A stretch of DNA of 64,000 nucleotides, from assembly GCA_963759125.1 (NCBI GenBank), contig CAVWXN010000005.1:1116001-1180000 (forward strand). The letters run 5' to 3'. This DNA comes from JABDQA01 sp963759125 (GTDB taxonomy: Bacteria > Desulfobacterota > Desulfobulbia > Desulfobulbales > Desulfocapsaceae). Positions 1-9,298 of this stretch are shown here, in pieces; position 1 is the first letter of the stretch, and each line of letters opens with the position of its first letter. Below the pieces are notes generated by a model that made no database searches, had not been told where the DNA came from, and worked only from the letters and a program-made list of their open reading frames with translations. The position numbers and the translations under genes are program-made.

Positions 1-400
1 TCAGACATACACGTAGTATTTTTGTTTGAGTGATCAGTATAATGATAATTGGGTTTCAGTAGGCAAATTTAGATGGGGTGAGAAGGTCGACCCTGAATTT
101 GCCACATGCAGCAATAGCGTTAATCATGGAGTTTGTGTCGAATGTAAACAACCAGCACCTTCGATTAACTTGAAGACAACTTTGACTATCTTCGTCATGG
201 CAATGTTGATTTCAATTACCACTCGCTGAAATCATCTTCACAGGAAGAACCTACGGTTTCTATCGGCATCATTTATTAGAAGGTTTGTACAGGCAGTCCA
301 ATCCAACTCCCCACCACATCGTTCCATTTATCAACCACACTTCGTGGTGTATCATAAGAAGCGCCTACCAATTTGTTCAGTCTTCTTTGGGGGAGGAGAT
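1..400. other. no supported gene
   Basis: I see no convincing gene here. A 67-codon frame opens at a TTG at 26 but has no ribosome site and no recognisable motif. The stretch ends in the strong Shine-Dalgarno (391-398) of the Sel1-repeat gene. Confidence 0.5.
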
Positions 401-1441
401 ATGAATACTTCAGGTCTTCGTTTCTTGGCTCAAATCTTTGTTGCATTTCTCTGGATGTCATTACTTTCAAACCATCAAGCCGCCAATGCTAGCCCACCTA
501 GTCTTGAAACTCTAGCAAAACAAGGTGATGCTGTTGCTCAGTATAACCTTGGAGAACAGTATGCTGGTATGGAGGGAATCGAGAATCATAAGGTTGCTGT
601 TAAATGGTTCAGAAAGTCTGCTGAGCAAGGGTATGCCAAAGGTCAGTTTGCACTGGGGGACATGTATGACCAAGGCAAAGGTGAACGACAAGACTATAAA
701 AAAGCTGCCAAATGGTATAGAAAGGCTGCTGAGCAAGGCGATAGTATGGCTCAAAACAACTTGGGAACTTTATACCTAGGTGGAGATGGTGTAGCACAAG
801 ATTTTAAAGAATCATTTAAATGGTATAAAAAGGCTGCTGAACAGGGTTTGGATCTAGCTCAAGTCAGTCTAGGGGCAATGTACCTTAAAGGTGAAGGTGT
901 CGAACAGGACATCAATGAGGCAATTAAATGGACTCGGAAAGCAGCTGAACAAGATAATGTGTCCGCCCAGCGTAACCTTGGGGTGGTTTACCATCGAGGC
1001 TTTGGAGTAACAACACAAGATTACGAAGAAGCAGCAAAGTGGTACGGAAAAGCAGCCAAGCAGGGGGATGTCATAGCTATTAAGAATCTGGAGTTGATTA
1101 AGAATATAAATGGAATCAAGACCGGAAATAATAACTTAGCTAAAATGTATGAGTCTGATGCCGAACGTGGAAGTGTTCACGCACAGCGTAATTTGGCCTT
1201 AATGTATATCGCTGGAGATGGCGTACAGAAGGACTATGCCCAGGCCGCTGAATGGTTCAGAAAAGCAGCTGAACAAGGGGATGCGAAATCCCAACTGGAT
1301 TTAGGTTGGTTGTATTTAGACGGTCAAGGTGTACCACAGGATGAAAGGAAAGCTGCTAAATGGTTCAAAAAAGCTGCTGAACAGGGACTTCAAGCGGCTA
1401 CCAAAGCCTTGGAGTTTATTCCCGACAATGTGAAAAACTGA
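401..1441 (+). CDS. secreted Sel1-like repeat (SLR) protein
   Basis: This 346-aa protein is built almost entirely of Sel1-like repeats of about 36 residues. I count eight to nine units, with recurring A-E-Q-G-D..A-Q-x-N-L-G and A-A-K-W-(Y/F)-x-K-A-A-E-Q-G motifs; one unit near residues 225-250 is degenerate. The ATG at 401 is preferred over the in-frame GTG at 344 because GGGGGAGGAG lies directly before it and the protein then begins with a signal peptide (residues 1-30, ending ANA). Sel1 repeats form alpha-solenoids that scaffold protein contacts, often in envelope or signalling contexts. The partner is unknown and the neighbours give no hint. The family call is secure; the role is not. Confidence 0.9.
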   Translation: MNTSGLRFLAQIFVAFLWMSLLSNHQAANASPPSLETLAKQGDAVAQYNLGEQYAGMEGIENHKVAVKWFRKSAEQGYAKGQFALGDMYDQGKGERQDYKKAAKWYRKAAEQGDSMAQNNLGTLYLGGDGVAQDFKESFKWYKKAAEQGLDLAQVSLGAMYLKGEGVEQDINEAIKWTRKAAEQDNVSAQRNLGVVYHRGFGVTTQDYEEAAKWYGKAAKQGDVIAIKNLELIKNINGIKTGNNNLAKMYESDAERGSVHAQRNLALMYIAGDGVQKDYAQAAEWFRKAAEQGDAKSQLDLGWLYLDGQGVPQDERKAAKWFKKAAEQGLQAATKALEFIPDNVKN

Positions 1442-1605
1442 TCACTCCTCTCAATTCAAGATTATTTCTGCCAATCTTTGGCTACCCGAGAAGCTCCTAA
1501 TCAGAAACTCTTACTGTGTATACGGAAGCATAAGACCACCGAGTAAGATGGTATGATTCGGTCATTAACATCCTGTTTTTTCAACAAAAGAAAAAGGAGG
1601 ACACC

Positions 1606-1854
1606 ATGACCGAAACGACAGGTATACGCTCAGGCGTAACAAATTCTCACCCACGCCCACGATCTCGCTCTGCCCCTCAAACATCAACATCTCATGCACT
1701 GCCGTATAAACGGCGCATCCTGGATCGCTGGACCGACCTTATCCGCACAAGTGATCTGCCTGGAAACGATCTGGTTGCCGAGTACCGGCACGATCATTTC
1801 TGTCAGCAAAAAGAAGGTATTAGATTAATATTCGACATTATACTAGCTGGATAA
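1606..1854 (+). CDS. small hypothetical protein, possibly a truncated gene
   Basis: An 82-codon frame follows a good ribosome site (AAGGAGG about 7 bases before the ATG). The N-terminus is rich in Pro, Arg and Ser; the middle is charged (KRRILDRWTDLI) and the last ten residues look like read-through into unrelated AT-rich sequence. I do not recognise a family. The excellent ribosome site followed by an odd C-terminus suggests the 5' end of a longer gene cut by rearrangement, perhaps part of a mobile element. Confidence 0.35.
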   Translation: MTETTGIRSGVTNSHPRPRSRSAPQTSTSHALPYKRRILDRWTDLIRTSDLPGNDLVAEYRHDHFCQQKEGIRLIFDIILAG

Positions 1855-1895
1855 GATTATGATTTGTTTGCAGATATCTCTATTTTAGTTGTTCC

Positions 1896-4800
1896 TTATC
1901 TGGTTACAAACTCACACACCGGAACTTCCCACGCCTCGCATTTGCACCTGTCTGCGTAAACTTCTTCAGAAATATCCTCCTTGTCCCACCGCACCATGGC
2001 CAGCACATTTATCTCCCGGATCCTGTCAACCTTCGGAAGCCAGGTATCCCGCGCTGCTTTTGACAGGCGGGCGATTATGGTATCGGTATCATCGGCCAGG
2101 TAGATGTGCTCCTCACGAATCACGGTCTTGAGATTGTCAGCTGTTCTGCAACGTCTTATCGCTTCATGTACTTCATGCCGTTGTGGGAAGCATCCTGCAT
2201 AATCAAGATAGAGATCCTTCATCCCGATAATATGATATTCCTTAGAGGGCAGGCGCATATCTACGGGCACATCAACCCGGCGTCTCAATACATGACCACC
2301 CTCGATATCTCGGGTATACGGGTTTTCACCCTGATCCAGCTCAATGAGCTGCAGGGTTTCGCGTGCCCTGGTCATCGCCACATAAAAAAGCCGACGCTCC
2401 TCCTCCATCTCAGCACCATTCTGTCTATGCCAGCTGCCGCCGAGCACAAAAACATGATCGAACTCCAGGCCCTTGACCGAATGAACAGTCGAGAGAAATA
2501 TCCCGTTTTTCAGGTATCTCGAGCGATATTGATCGGCCAGTGATTCATACAGATATGCTTCGATCTTCTGAACCGGTTGTGCCCGGTCGTTGGTTTCTCT
2601 GCGCCATTCTTCGATGAGGTTACGCAGGTGTGCCTGCCAGATCGTATCGCTGTTTTCCGATTCAGGCAGAAATCGCAGCATTGCACTTACGGACATCTGC
2701 TTTTCCCGGTTCTCTTTTAGATGCTGCAACAGAATCGAATATTCCCTGATACGCGATAAAACTGGAAAAGAGCTTTTCCCCCAATTCAAATTGACCGGGA
2801 TGTTATGGTATTCAAAGCAGTTTCTTATCGCGTCAAGCTCCTTCCACTCGCGTGCAAGAATTGCGGTATCGGCCAATGAGAACTGATCACTGAGTCCCTT
2901 GAGGCGAGTGAGTTCATGCAGGATTGCAGCTGCCTGATCTTCTGTTTTTTCTACCTGCAGAATCTGAACTTTTCCGTGAACCAGATGATCGACGCGCTGC
3001 CAGTTGCCGCCCTCGGGCAGCTTGTTTCGGTCCCTATTGACGACAATCGGATGCGCAGTTTTCATCCGGTCCCTGTTCTGCGCAATAATCTGGTTAGAAG
3101 CGGCGATAATATTTGCAGAAGATCGGTAGTTTTCCACCAGGTAGTGCTCGGTTGCCTGGTAATCATCCCGGAATTTTCTGATGAAATCGACATTTGCGCC
3201 CCTGAACCGGTAGATGTTCTGATCGTCGTCTCCAACTGCCAGAATCGAAAGCTTCAAATCACTTTCTTCAAGGGTGCGGCCGGCGAGAAGTGACACAAGT
3301 TCATACTGGTCATTATCAATGTCCTGATACTCATCAACGAGGATATGACTGAATCTGCCCACCAGAATATCACGGGAAGTATCTTTGTCGAAACCGAGTG
3401 TGTCGGTCTCTCCTCTCAGCAAGGCATTGGCATCATTGATTATTTGATCGTAATCGATTGCCCCGTCTCGCTTCGTGGCACCGTTCGGAACCAGGGATTG
3501 ACCGGTGAGTCTCAAAGCCAGTCCGTGAAAGGTCAGCGTCGTCACCCCCCGCATATCGGCTCCGACCAGGTCCCGTACACGCACCCGCAGACTATGCACT
3601 GCGCCCCTGTTGAAACACAGCACGAGGATCGAACGAGCAGGCACGCGCTCGACCCGCAGCAGGTAGGCGACCCGATGGGCAACGACTCGGGTTTTACCGG
3701 CACCGGGCCCGGCAAGGATTAAAATATTGCTGTCCGGACTTGCTTTGACAATCCTTTCCTGGGGACGATTTTTCAGATCGTCGACGATTCTCTGGTAAGA
3801 TTTTTCGGTCGTCGCTAGACCAAGGTATTTCTCTCTTCCCGGAAAATAGCGTTTGATGAACTCGTCCTTATCATCCGTAAAATATGACGCAATGAGGTTC
3901 TTGGCCGCCGCCAGTTTATCGAGTGCCTTTTTTGCATATTCGTTCATTACATGGATTTGGAAATTTCGTTCCTTGTAATGCGTCTGCAATGGATCAAAAT
4001 CGGCATTGGTGTAAGAGCGTCGCCGGTTTCCCTCGGTTATCATCAGTGTCATACCCTGGCGAAAGACAGCAAGACCGTGTTGAAGATCGATCACCGACTG
4101 TTCATGCATAAACGTCAAGGCCCGCTCAGCAACGGCCAGGGGATCGCTTAATATCGGCCGAAGAGTCAGGTCCCGGCGCAGCCCGGCCATGATGTCCTCA
4201 AGGGTAAACTCGACAAGCAGGTTCGCATTGGGCTTGCTCTCTGACGGGACCGCAAGGCAAATCACCCCAAGTGCAACTACTGATGCCTGCTGACGAACCC
4301 TGACGGTTTTCTCCAAGGAATCCCAATCACGATGTAATTGCACCGAGTAGACATCTCGACTCGTAGCCGCGACAGATAAACTTCCTTTCTTTCCGGCAAT
4401 GCCCTTTCCGTCCCTGCTCAAACCGTATAAGAAGATCCGCAGGCTTTGAGGCGTGCAGTCATTGTACTCTGCATTTAACAATTGCTGGTTTATCTGGCGC
4501 AAGTCGAGAGAGAGCGGAGTTTCTGTATCAGCCTCGGGAGCGCTTTCTTTTAATATTCTCAAAAACTCTTTTTCTACTGAGCATAATCGGGAAAGCTTCA
4601 TCTCCGAATTGTCTTTCGTCTTATACCGGATGAACGCCGAGAGCGTAGTCTCTTTGGCAAGCAGCCCCAGCTGCGCCATATCATCTAGTGTCCGGATAAC
4701 CCGTTGGGCCTCAGTCTCTGTTTCCGGGTCGTCTTTTTGTTTTCCAAAAGAAGTGAGACAGGCTATTTCATCGGCACTGAACCCCTTCCCGGTGTTTTGT

Positions 4801-7064
4801 TCCAGCATCAGTTGCATGATGGCTACCCATCTTTCCTGCTGACGTTTCGGGAGATTGAGATCAGTAATGCGCTTCCTCGCTTCATCGAGATTGAGAACGA
4901 GCGGTTTTCCCTGAAAAACCCGGGTGTCGTTTTCTTTCCGCTCTATAAATCCGGCTCGCTCCAGCCAGGCGACAGCGGTCTTTATCTTGGTATCTGGATC
5001 AGTAAACGTTTCAGGATCGATATCAACAGATTCCAGGCGAAGTATTTCGCCGGAGGTCAAGACGATGTCTTCACGCCCTTTGGCGGCATTTCTGATCCCT
5101 TTGAGCAGTTGCGCTATTTCTTTTCTCGTCAGACGAGCACGTGCACTCAGGCTGAATTGTCCCTCGATATCCTGATCGGTAAAAATCAGAATACATTCTG
5201 CCTGCTTTCGATCCCGACCGGCACGACCGGCTTCCTGGAGATAGTTTTCCAGTGAACCGGGAATATCCGCGTGAATGACCAGCCTTACATCATCCTTGTC
5301 AATCCCCATGCCGAATGCATTGGTCGCGCAGATAATCGGTGTCGATCCTTGCACAAAACCATCCTGTATGCGGCGCTTCAAAGTCGGCTCAAGGCCCGCG
5401 TGAAATGCCTCAGCTTCAAAATCGGATTGTTGGAGAGCTTCTGCAAGTCGCTCTGTCTTCTTCCTGCTCGCGCAATAAATAACGACGCTGCCTTTACCGT
5501 CATATCGAGCATTCAACAACTCTATGATTACTTCGGTTTTTTCATGGGGGTTGACCGACCATACTTCAAAGCGCAGATTCGCTCGTTCATGACCCCCTTC
5601 AAACTCCAGTACCCGCAGGCCGAGCTGACTTTGGACCAGGTCGATAATTTCCGACCGCACATCATTTTTTGCTGTCGCAGTAAAGCATTGGACTGGCGGT
5701 ATTTTTGCTTCCTCCTGCAAAGCAAATTCACGGATAAATTTTATCGCGTAGAGGTAATCCGGTCTGAAATCGTGTCCCCACTTTGAAAGGCAATGCGCTT
5801 CATCAAATATCCAGGCTCCGATTTCCCGCTGACTTATTGTCTTTACAAAAGACTTGTTGCGCAATTGCTCGGGAGAAACATACAGGATACCGATATCGCC
5901 CAACCGTACCCCTTCCTGCACCACTCCCCTCTCAGGCAGCGTCTGCAGGCCGTATATCGCCGCAGCGATCCGCGTGCCGGTATTGTTCGAGAAATTGTCA
6001 ACCTGATCCTTCATCAACGCCTGCAGCGGAGATATCACGATAGTGAGCATATTTCTCCGCTGATAACGCATCAGGGCAGGCAGCAGATAACATAAGGACT
6101 TGCCGCCGCCAGTAGGCAGGGTTGCAAAAATCGTTGCATTGGCGGCTGCGGATTTGACGATCTCTTCCTGAAGACTTTTGTCGTCCTGAGTTGCCGGGGT
6201 CTCTCTAAACTTCTCAAACCCGTAATATCGTTTGAGGTAATAGTGAGGATCATGATGTTTACTGCAATACACGCAAGAAGGACTAGAGCAGCCCACTTCC
6301 CGCAACTGGTGGAGCAACGCCGGCATGCGTTTGAACCGGTGTCTCACCCACGGCGGTAGAAGCGAATTTCCACCGGCAACACTCAGCCATGCGCAGATAT
6401 AGGCAAATTGCGGATGTTCAAGTTCACCGCGTACGAGTTGGTCAACAAGGTTTTGAACCGCTGCGACACAGGCATGTTTTGACGCATACCGGGCAAAGGC
6501 GTCGTAGAGATTATCACCCGACAATACCGGAACCCCAATGGCTTCAAGCGCCTGTGCCGTCCCGACAAGCGTTTTATCAGTATCCAGAAAACTCCTGTAA
6601 AGGAGCGGGATATCCGTCTCCTGCTCGAGCTGCCCGGCAAACGCCTCCCATTGCTCGGAAAAAATCCTACCGGCCAGAGCGGCATCTTCAGCCGGGTTGT
6701 TAACGCTGTCCCTGACGATCTTGTAATCTTTTACAAGCCGGTGATACGGATTTTCCGGAAAAGCCAGCGGTGATAAATAGAGGGTGTCTACCGCAGGATT
6801 TTTTACAAAACGAAGGCCGGGATGAGCCTCTTTAAGGCGCGGGATATCATGAGTGATGATATTGTGGCCCAGGATAAATCGCGCATCTCGGGCAAGCCTA
6901 TCAATTTCAACTAATTGCTCCCCGGTAACAGGTTTATCCGGACCATAATGAAGACGATGGCCCTGGTAAAGAGCACCTACTGCATAAATTTTATTGTTCT
7001 CATTGGTTTCAATGTCCAGGAGCAGGCATTGATTGAGAAATGTCTCCGCGGGCGCAACCTCCAC
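1896..7064 (-). CDS. exonuclease-RecQ-UvrD triple-domain DNA helicase
   Basis: A 1722-aa protein with three catalytic parts. Residues 1-190 look like an RNase H-fold 3'-5' exonuclease (LLLDIET at 14-20, GHNIITHD near 66-73, a late D within NPAEDAAL). A Cys/His cluster follows (C259, C264, C267, H270). Residues 300-650 are a RecQ-type superfamily 2 helicase with Walker A TGGGKS near 320, IFDEAHCLSKWGHDFRPDY near 418 and TATAK. Residues 1110-1600 are a UvrD/Rep superfamily 1 helicase with AGPGAGKT near 1116, LVDEYQDID near 1241, GDDDQNIYRFRGA and VAMTRARE near 1566. The start is a GTG with AAAAGGGA about 8 bases upstream. Related RecQ-UvrD fusions exist in bacteria. The role is presumably DNA repair or defence against foreign DNA. 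The gene stands alone, with no recognisable defence partner. Confidence 0.92.
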   Translation of the reverse strand: MEVAPAETFLNQCLLLDIETNENNKIYAVGALYQGHRLHYGPDKPVTGEQLVEIDRLARDARFILGHNIITHDIPRLKEAHPGLRFVKNPAVDTLYLSPLAFPENPYHRLVKDYKIVRDSVNNPAEDAALAGRIFSEQWEAFAGQLEQETDIPLLYRSFLDTDKTLVGTAQALEAIGVPVLSGDNLYDAFARYASKHACVAAVQNLVDQLVRGELEHPQFAYICAWLSVAGGNSLLPPWVRHRFKRMPALLHQLREVGCSSPSCVYCSKHHDPHYYLKRYYGFEKFRETPATQDDKSLQEEIVKSAAANATIFATLPTGGGKSLCYLLPALMRYQRRNMLTIVISPLQALMKDQVDNFSNNTGTRIAAAIYGLQTLPERGVVQEGVRLGDIGILYVSPEQLRNKSFVKTISQREIGAWIFDEAHCLSKWGHDFRPDYLYAIKFIREFALQEEAKIPPVQCFTATAKNDVRSEIIDLVQSQLGLRVLEFEGGHERANLRFEVWSVNPHEKTEVIIELLNARYDGKGSVVIYCASRKKTERLAEALQQSDFEAEAFHAGLEPTLKRRIQDGFVQGSTPIICATNAFGMGIDKDDVRLVIHADIPGSLENYLQEAGRAGRDRKQAECILIFTDQDIEGQFSLSARARLTRKEIAQLLKGIRNAAKGREDIVLTSGEILRLESVDIDPETFTDPDTKIKTAVAWLERAGFIERKENDTRVFQGKPLVLNLDEARKRITDLNLPKRQQERWVAIMQLMLEQNTGKGFSADEIACLTSFGKQKDDPETETEAQRVIRTLDDMAQLGLLAKETTLSAFIRYKTKDNSEMKLSRLCSVEKEFLRILKESAPEADTETPLSLDLRQINQQLLNAEYNDCTPQSLRIFLYGLSRDGKGIAGKKGSLSVAATSRDVYSVQLHRDWDSLEKTVRVRQQASVVALGVICLAVPSESKPNANLLVEFTLEDIMAGLRRDLTLRPILSDPLAVAERALTFMHEQSVIDLQHGLAVFRQGMTLMITEGNRRRSYTNADFDPLQTHYKERNFQIHVMNEYAKKALDKLAAAKNLIASYFTDDKDEFIKRYFPGREKYLGLATTEKSYQRIVDDLKNRPQERIVKASPDSNILILAGPGAGKTRVVAHRVAYLLRVERVPARSILVLCFNRGAVHSLRVRVRDLVGADMRGVTTLTFHGLALRLTGQSLVPNGATKRDGAIDYDQIINDANALLRGETDTLGFDKDTSRDILVGRFSHILVDEYQDIDNDQYELVSLLAGRTLEESDLKLSILAVGDDDQNIYRFRGANVDFIRKFRDDYQATEHYLVENYRSSANIIAASNQIIAQNRDRMKTAHPIVVNRDRNKLPEGGNWQRVDHLVHGKVQILQVEKTEDQAAAILHELTRLKGLSDQFSLADTAILAREWKELDAIRNCFEYHNIPVNLNWGKSSFPVLSRIREYSILLQHLKENREKQMSVSAMLRFLPESENSDTIWQAHLRNLIEEWRRETNDRAQPVQKIEAYLYESLADQYRSRYLKNGIFLSTVHSVKGLEFDHVFVLGGSWHRQNGAEMEEERRLFYVAMTRARETLQLIELDQGENPYTRDIEGGHVLRRRVDVPVDMRLPSKEYHIIGMKDLYLDYAGCFPQRHEVHEAIRRCRTADNLKTVIREEHIYLADDTDTIIARLSKAARDTWLPKVDRIREINVLAMVRWDKEDISEEVYADRCKCEAWEVPVCEFVTR

Positions 7065-7373
7065 GATTATCCCTTTTCCGAAAACCGGCTTGGCAGACTT
7101 ATCTGTTTTAAATCATTTTGGAATTTAGAGACTGATTTCCGATTTCATCGTTTACCGGAATTACAGTAACAACAGGTGAAAATATATTCAACTACATAGA
7201 ATTATTTAAGATAAAAATTAGCCACTAAATTCAAGGAAGTATTTACTACATGATCATATTGGATAGTCACACAACAAATGACACCTCATATCCAGAAACA
7301 ACGTTTCGTCCACATTTCTCCATTATATTCTTGTTGGCCTCGATCGACTCAAAGACCAACAATCACGGCTTCT
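7065..7373. other. intergenic, no gene seen
   Basis: AT-rich spacer upstream of the helicase gene and before the intron remnant. It must hold the helicase promoter on the minus strand, but I see no convincing -35/-10 pair or palindrome. Confidence 0.4.
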
Positions 7374-7451
7374 TGAAAGGTGAGCTGGTCAGGAGAGGCT
7401 CATGCCCGGTTGTGTGAGGGCCTGGGGGCGAAATTCCCCCGGGCTACTCGA
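7374..7451 (+). mobile_element. group II intron 3' end remnant (domains V-VI)
   Basis: The stretch has the layout of a bacterial group II intron terminus. An AGC-containing domain V 5' strand (GAGCTGG at 7382-7388) can pair with CCGGTTG just downstream. It is followed by a domain VI-like hairpin with arms GCCTGGGGG (7420-7428) and CCCCCGGGC (7436-7444), and then the tail CTACTCGAC. No reverse transcriptase frame or intron 5' half lies upstream, so this is a truncated, immobile relic. The call rests on secondary structure and on similarity to remembered intron ends; it was not aligned. Confidence 0.6.
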
Positions 7452-7646
7452 CTCTGCATTTAAAACAATGAATGCCATATAGAAAGTGTGCCTTTGCCAG
7501 ACACCATCTTTGGGATCAAATAAACATGGTATCAATCTTGCATTTGTTAAATCATACGCGATAGACGTGTGACAGAATTTTGACAGTATTGGGGCTGCAA
7601 CACTTTATTGCTAATGACTGGATTTTTTTTAATTTGAGATCTAGCA

Positions 7647-8065
7647 ATGAAAAGTAGATGGGGAATTAGCATTGAGGATATAGTATATCTGACCATCAGT
7701 GTTGGCTTGATTTGTCTGTTTATTGCTTGGATTCTTTCTGCTTTACCAAGCAGTAACAAAAGCTATGGTTCTAAATCTTTGAACACTCCTTCGATTAGTA
7801 TAACAACAGAATCCCTGGCCCAAAAAGGAATTAAAAAATACTCCCCGCCTACCGTGTCTCGACAGGTTATACATCCACTCAAAGTTATAAGAGCGCAAAG
7901 AAAACCGGATCCCCTAACTTCTCAACTTCCTCCCCCCAAAACCATTGCACTAAAAGAGATTGCAATAACGGCAGAGGTACAATGATCCTTCCTGACGGAT
8001 CAAGCTATTCTGGATTGTGGAAGAATGGAAATCTACCTGAGATAGGGAACTCATACACGGTCTGA
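7647..8065 (+). pseudogene. membrane-anchored protein with MORN-like C-terminus, probably frameshifted
   Basis: The first frame (7647-7985) encodes an N-terminal membrane segment (residues about 13-36, rich in Ile/Leu) and a Pro/Ser-rich linker, with no family match. At a run of six C and four A (7932-7941) a different frame takes over and encodes a clear MORN-type repeat (GRGTMILPDGSSYSGLWKNG) that ends in TGA at 8063-8065. Read across a one-base shift, the product would be an anchored protein with a short Cys-containing stretch before the repeat. Either the gene is broken or the homopolymer run holds a sequencing error. The first frame alone would give a 112-aa protein with an odd tail. No strong ribosome site is visible. 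Confidence 0.55.
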
Positions 8066-8292
8066 CGGGGAACACTTCCTATAAATGTCTGATTTTTGAT
8101 CAGGTTGGCGCATGGCCCATATCAAACGGTAGGTGCACAGGAAGAGGGTTAAACTTGCGTAACTCCACTAGCAGCGCTATGATTGCCAATTCTTATCTAG
8201 TGATTAAAAAATTGCGCTGATATTAAAAAGAAAGTTCTCCAAAAAGGTCTGCCGTCTATTATACGTAAAGTGTTGAAACGAGGATCTCACGA

Positions 8293-9195
8293 GTGAATAC
8301 CATATTTGAGCGAGTGCCAGCAGATATCAGAGTGCTTGTTATCATTGTTTGCATAATGGCTGCAACATTCCTTGCTGTCTTGATTGTGAATCGGGTATTC
8401 AACAGACTGTTTTCTATTCATATAGGTAGAGGACGAGTTGATCGAACGAGCATAATTTTTATCCGTCGCCTCATTTCTTCTATCATCTATATCATTGGCA
8501 CAAGCGCTGCCTTAATCCAAATACCAGAGTTTAAAATCATTGGGCATTCGTTGCTTGCGGGCGCTGGCATTATAACTGTAGTGGGTGGATTGGCATCCCA
8601 ACAGGTTTTAAGTAATCTGGTTAGTGGTGTTCTCATTGTGTTTTTTAGGCCGTTCAAAATTGGTGACAGGATTACCTTTGATGATACATATAGTGGCGTA
8701 GTTGAGGACATCACCCTCCGTGAAACTATTCTGCGGGATATTGAAAACAATCGAGTAATCATACCTAACTCGCAGGTTAGCAGCCAGGTACTTGTAAATG
8801 CCAACCATACGGATGACCGTATTTGTAAGTATATTGATATTGGTATTGGCTATTCTTCTGATGTGGGTATTGCCATGGCAATTATGTCGGAAGAAATCAT
8901 TAATCACCCGCTACACATTGATCACCGCACACCAGAGCAGAAAGCCAACGGTGACCCAGAGGCAGTGGTGCGTATTATCAGTCTAGGCGACTCTTCTGTT
9001 AATCTTCGCGCCTGGGCATGGGCAGCCAATCCAGGAGAGGGCTTTCTCCTGCAGTGTGATCTGTTGCTAAATATCAAGCGGCGCTTTGATCAGGAAAATA
9101 TTGAGATTCCTTTCCCGCAAACAACTGTTTCCTTCGCTAAAGACGGGCCGCTAGCGGTGTCAGCAGTGGATAAGGTTTCATATACGGAAGAATAA
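8293..9195 (+). CDS. MscS-family small-conductance mechanosensitive channel
   Basis: A 300-aa inner-membrane protein. It has two or three N-terminal membrane segments (about 12-35, 55-75, 85-125). The pore-lining helix is rich in Gly and Ala (AGAGIITVVGGLASQQVLSN), followed by the MscS beta-domain signature (FFRPFKIGDRITF) and RETILRDIENNRVIIPNS. These are the standard family markers. Such channels open under membrane tension and release solutes on hypo-osmotic shock. The start is GTG with ACGAGG 8 bases upstream. The length fits the short MscS class. It stands alone between two damaged genes. No regulatory signal was recognised. Confidence 0.93.
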   Translation: MNTIFERVPADIRVLVIIVCIMAATFLAVLIVNRVFNRLFSIHIGRGRVDRTSIIFIRRLISSIIYIIGTSAALIQIPEFKIIGHSLLAGAGIITVVGGLASQQVLSNLVSGVLIVFFRPFKIGDRITFDDTYSGVVEDITLRETILRDIENNRVIIPNSQVSSQVLVNANHTDDRICKYIDIGIGYSSDVGIAMAIMSEEIINHPLHIDHRTPEQKANGDPEAVVRIISLGDSSVNLRAWAWAANPGEGFLLQCDLLLNIKRRFDQENIEIPFPQTTVSFAKDGPLAVSAVDKVSYTEE

Positions 9196-9298
9196 AAATT
9201 AAAGCAAACCTAATTGAATCTATCGTTTTGGATGTGATTTCTTTGTTTAAAAATACGCATGGGTTTCAACTAAACACATAGCTAGGAGATAAAACGCT

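Noticed and set aside
26..229. 67-codon frame at the window start
   Set aside because: TTG start without a ribosome site, no recognisable domain; C-terminus hydrophobic by chance.
4704..5255. 183-codon frame inside the helicase gene on the plus strand
   Set aside because: It overlaps conserved helicase sequence and shows no family features.
7374..7451. GC hairpin pair considered as a tRNA
   Set aside because: No T-loop, anticodon arm or CCA-like end; structure fits intron domains better.
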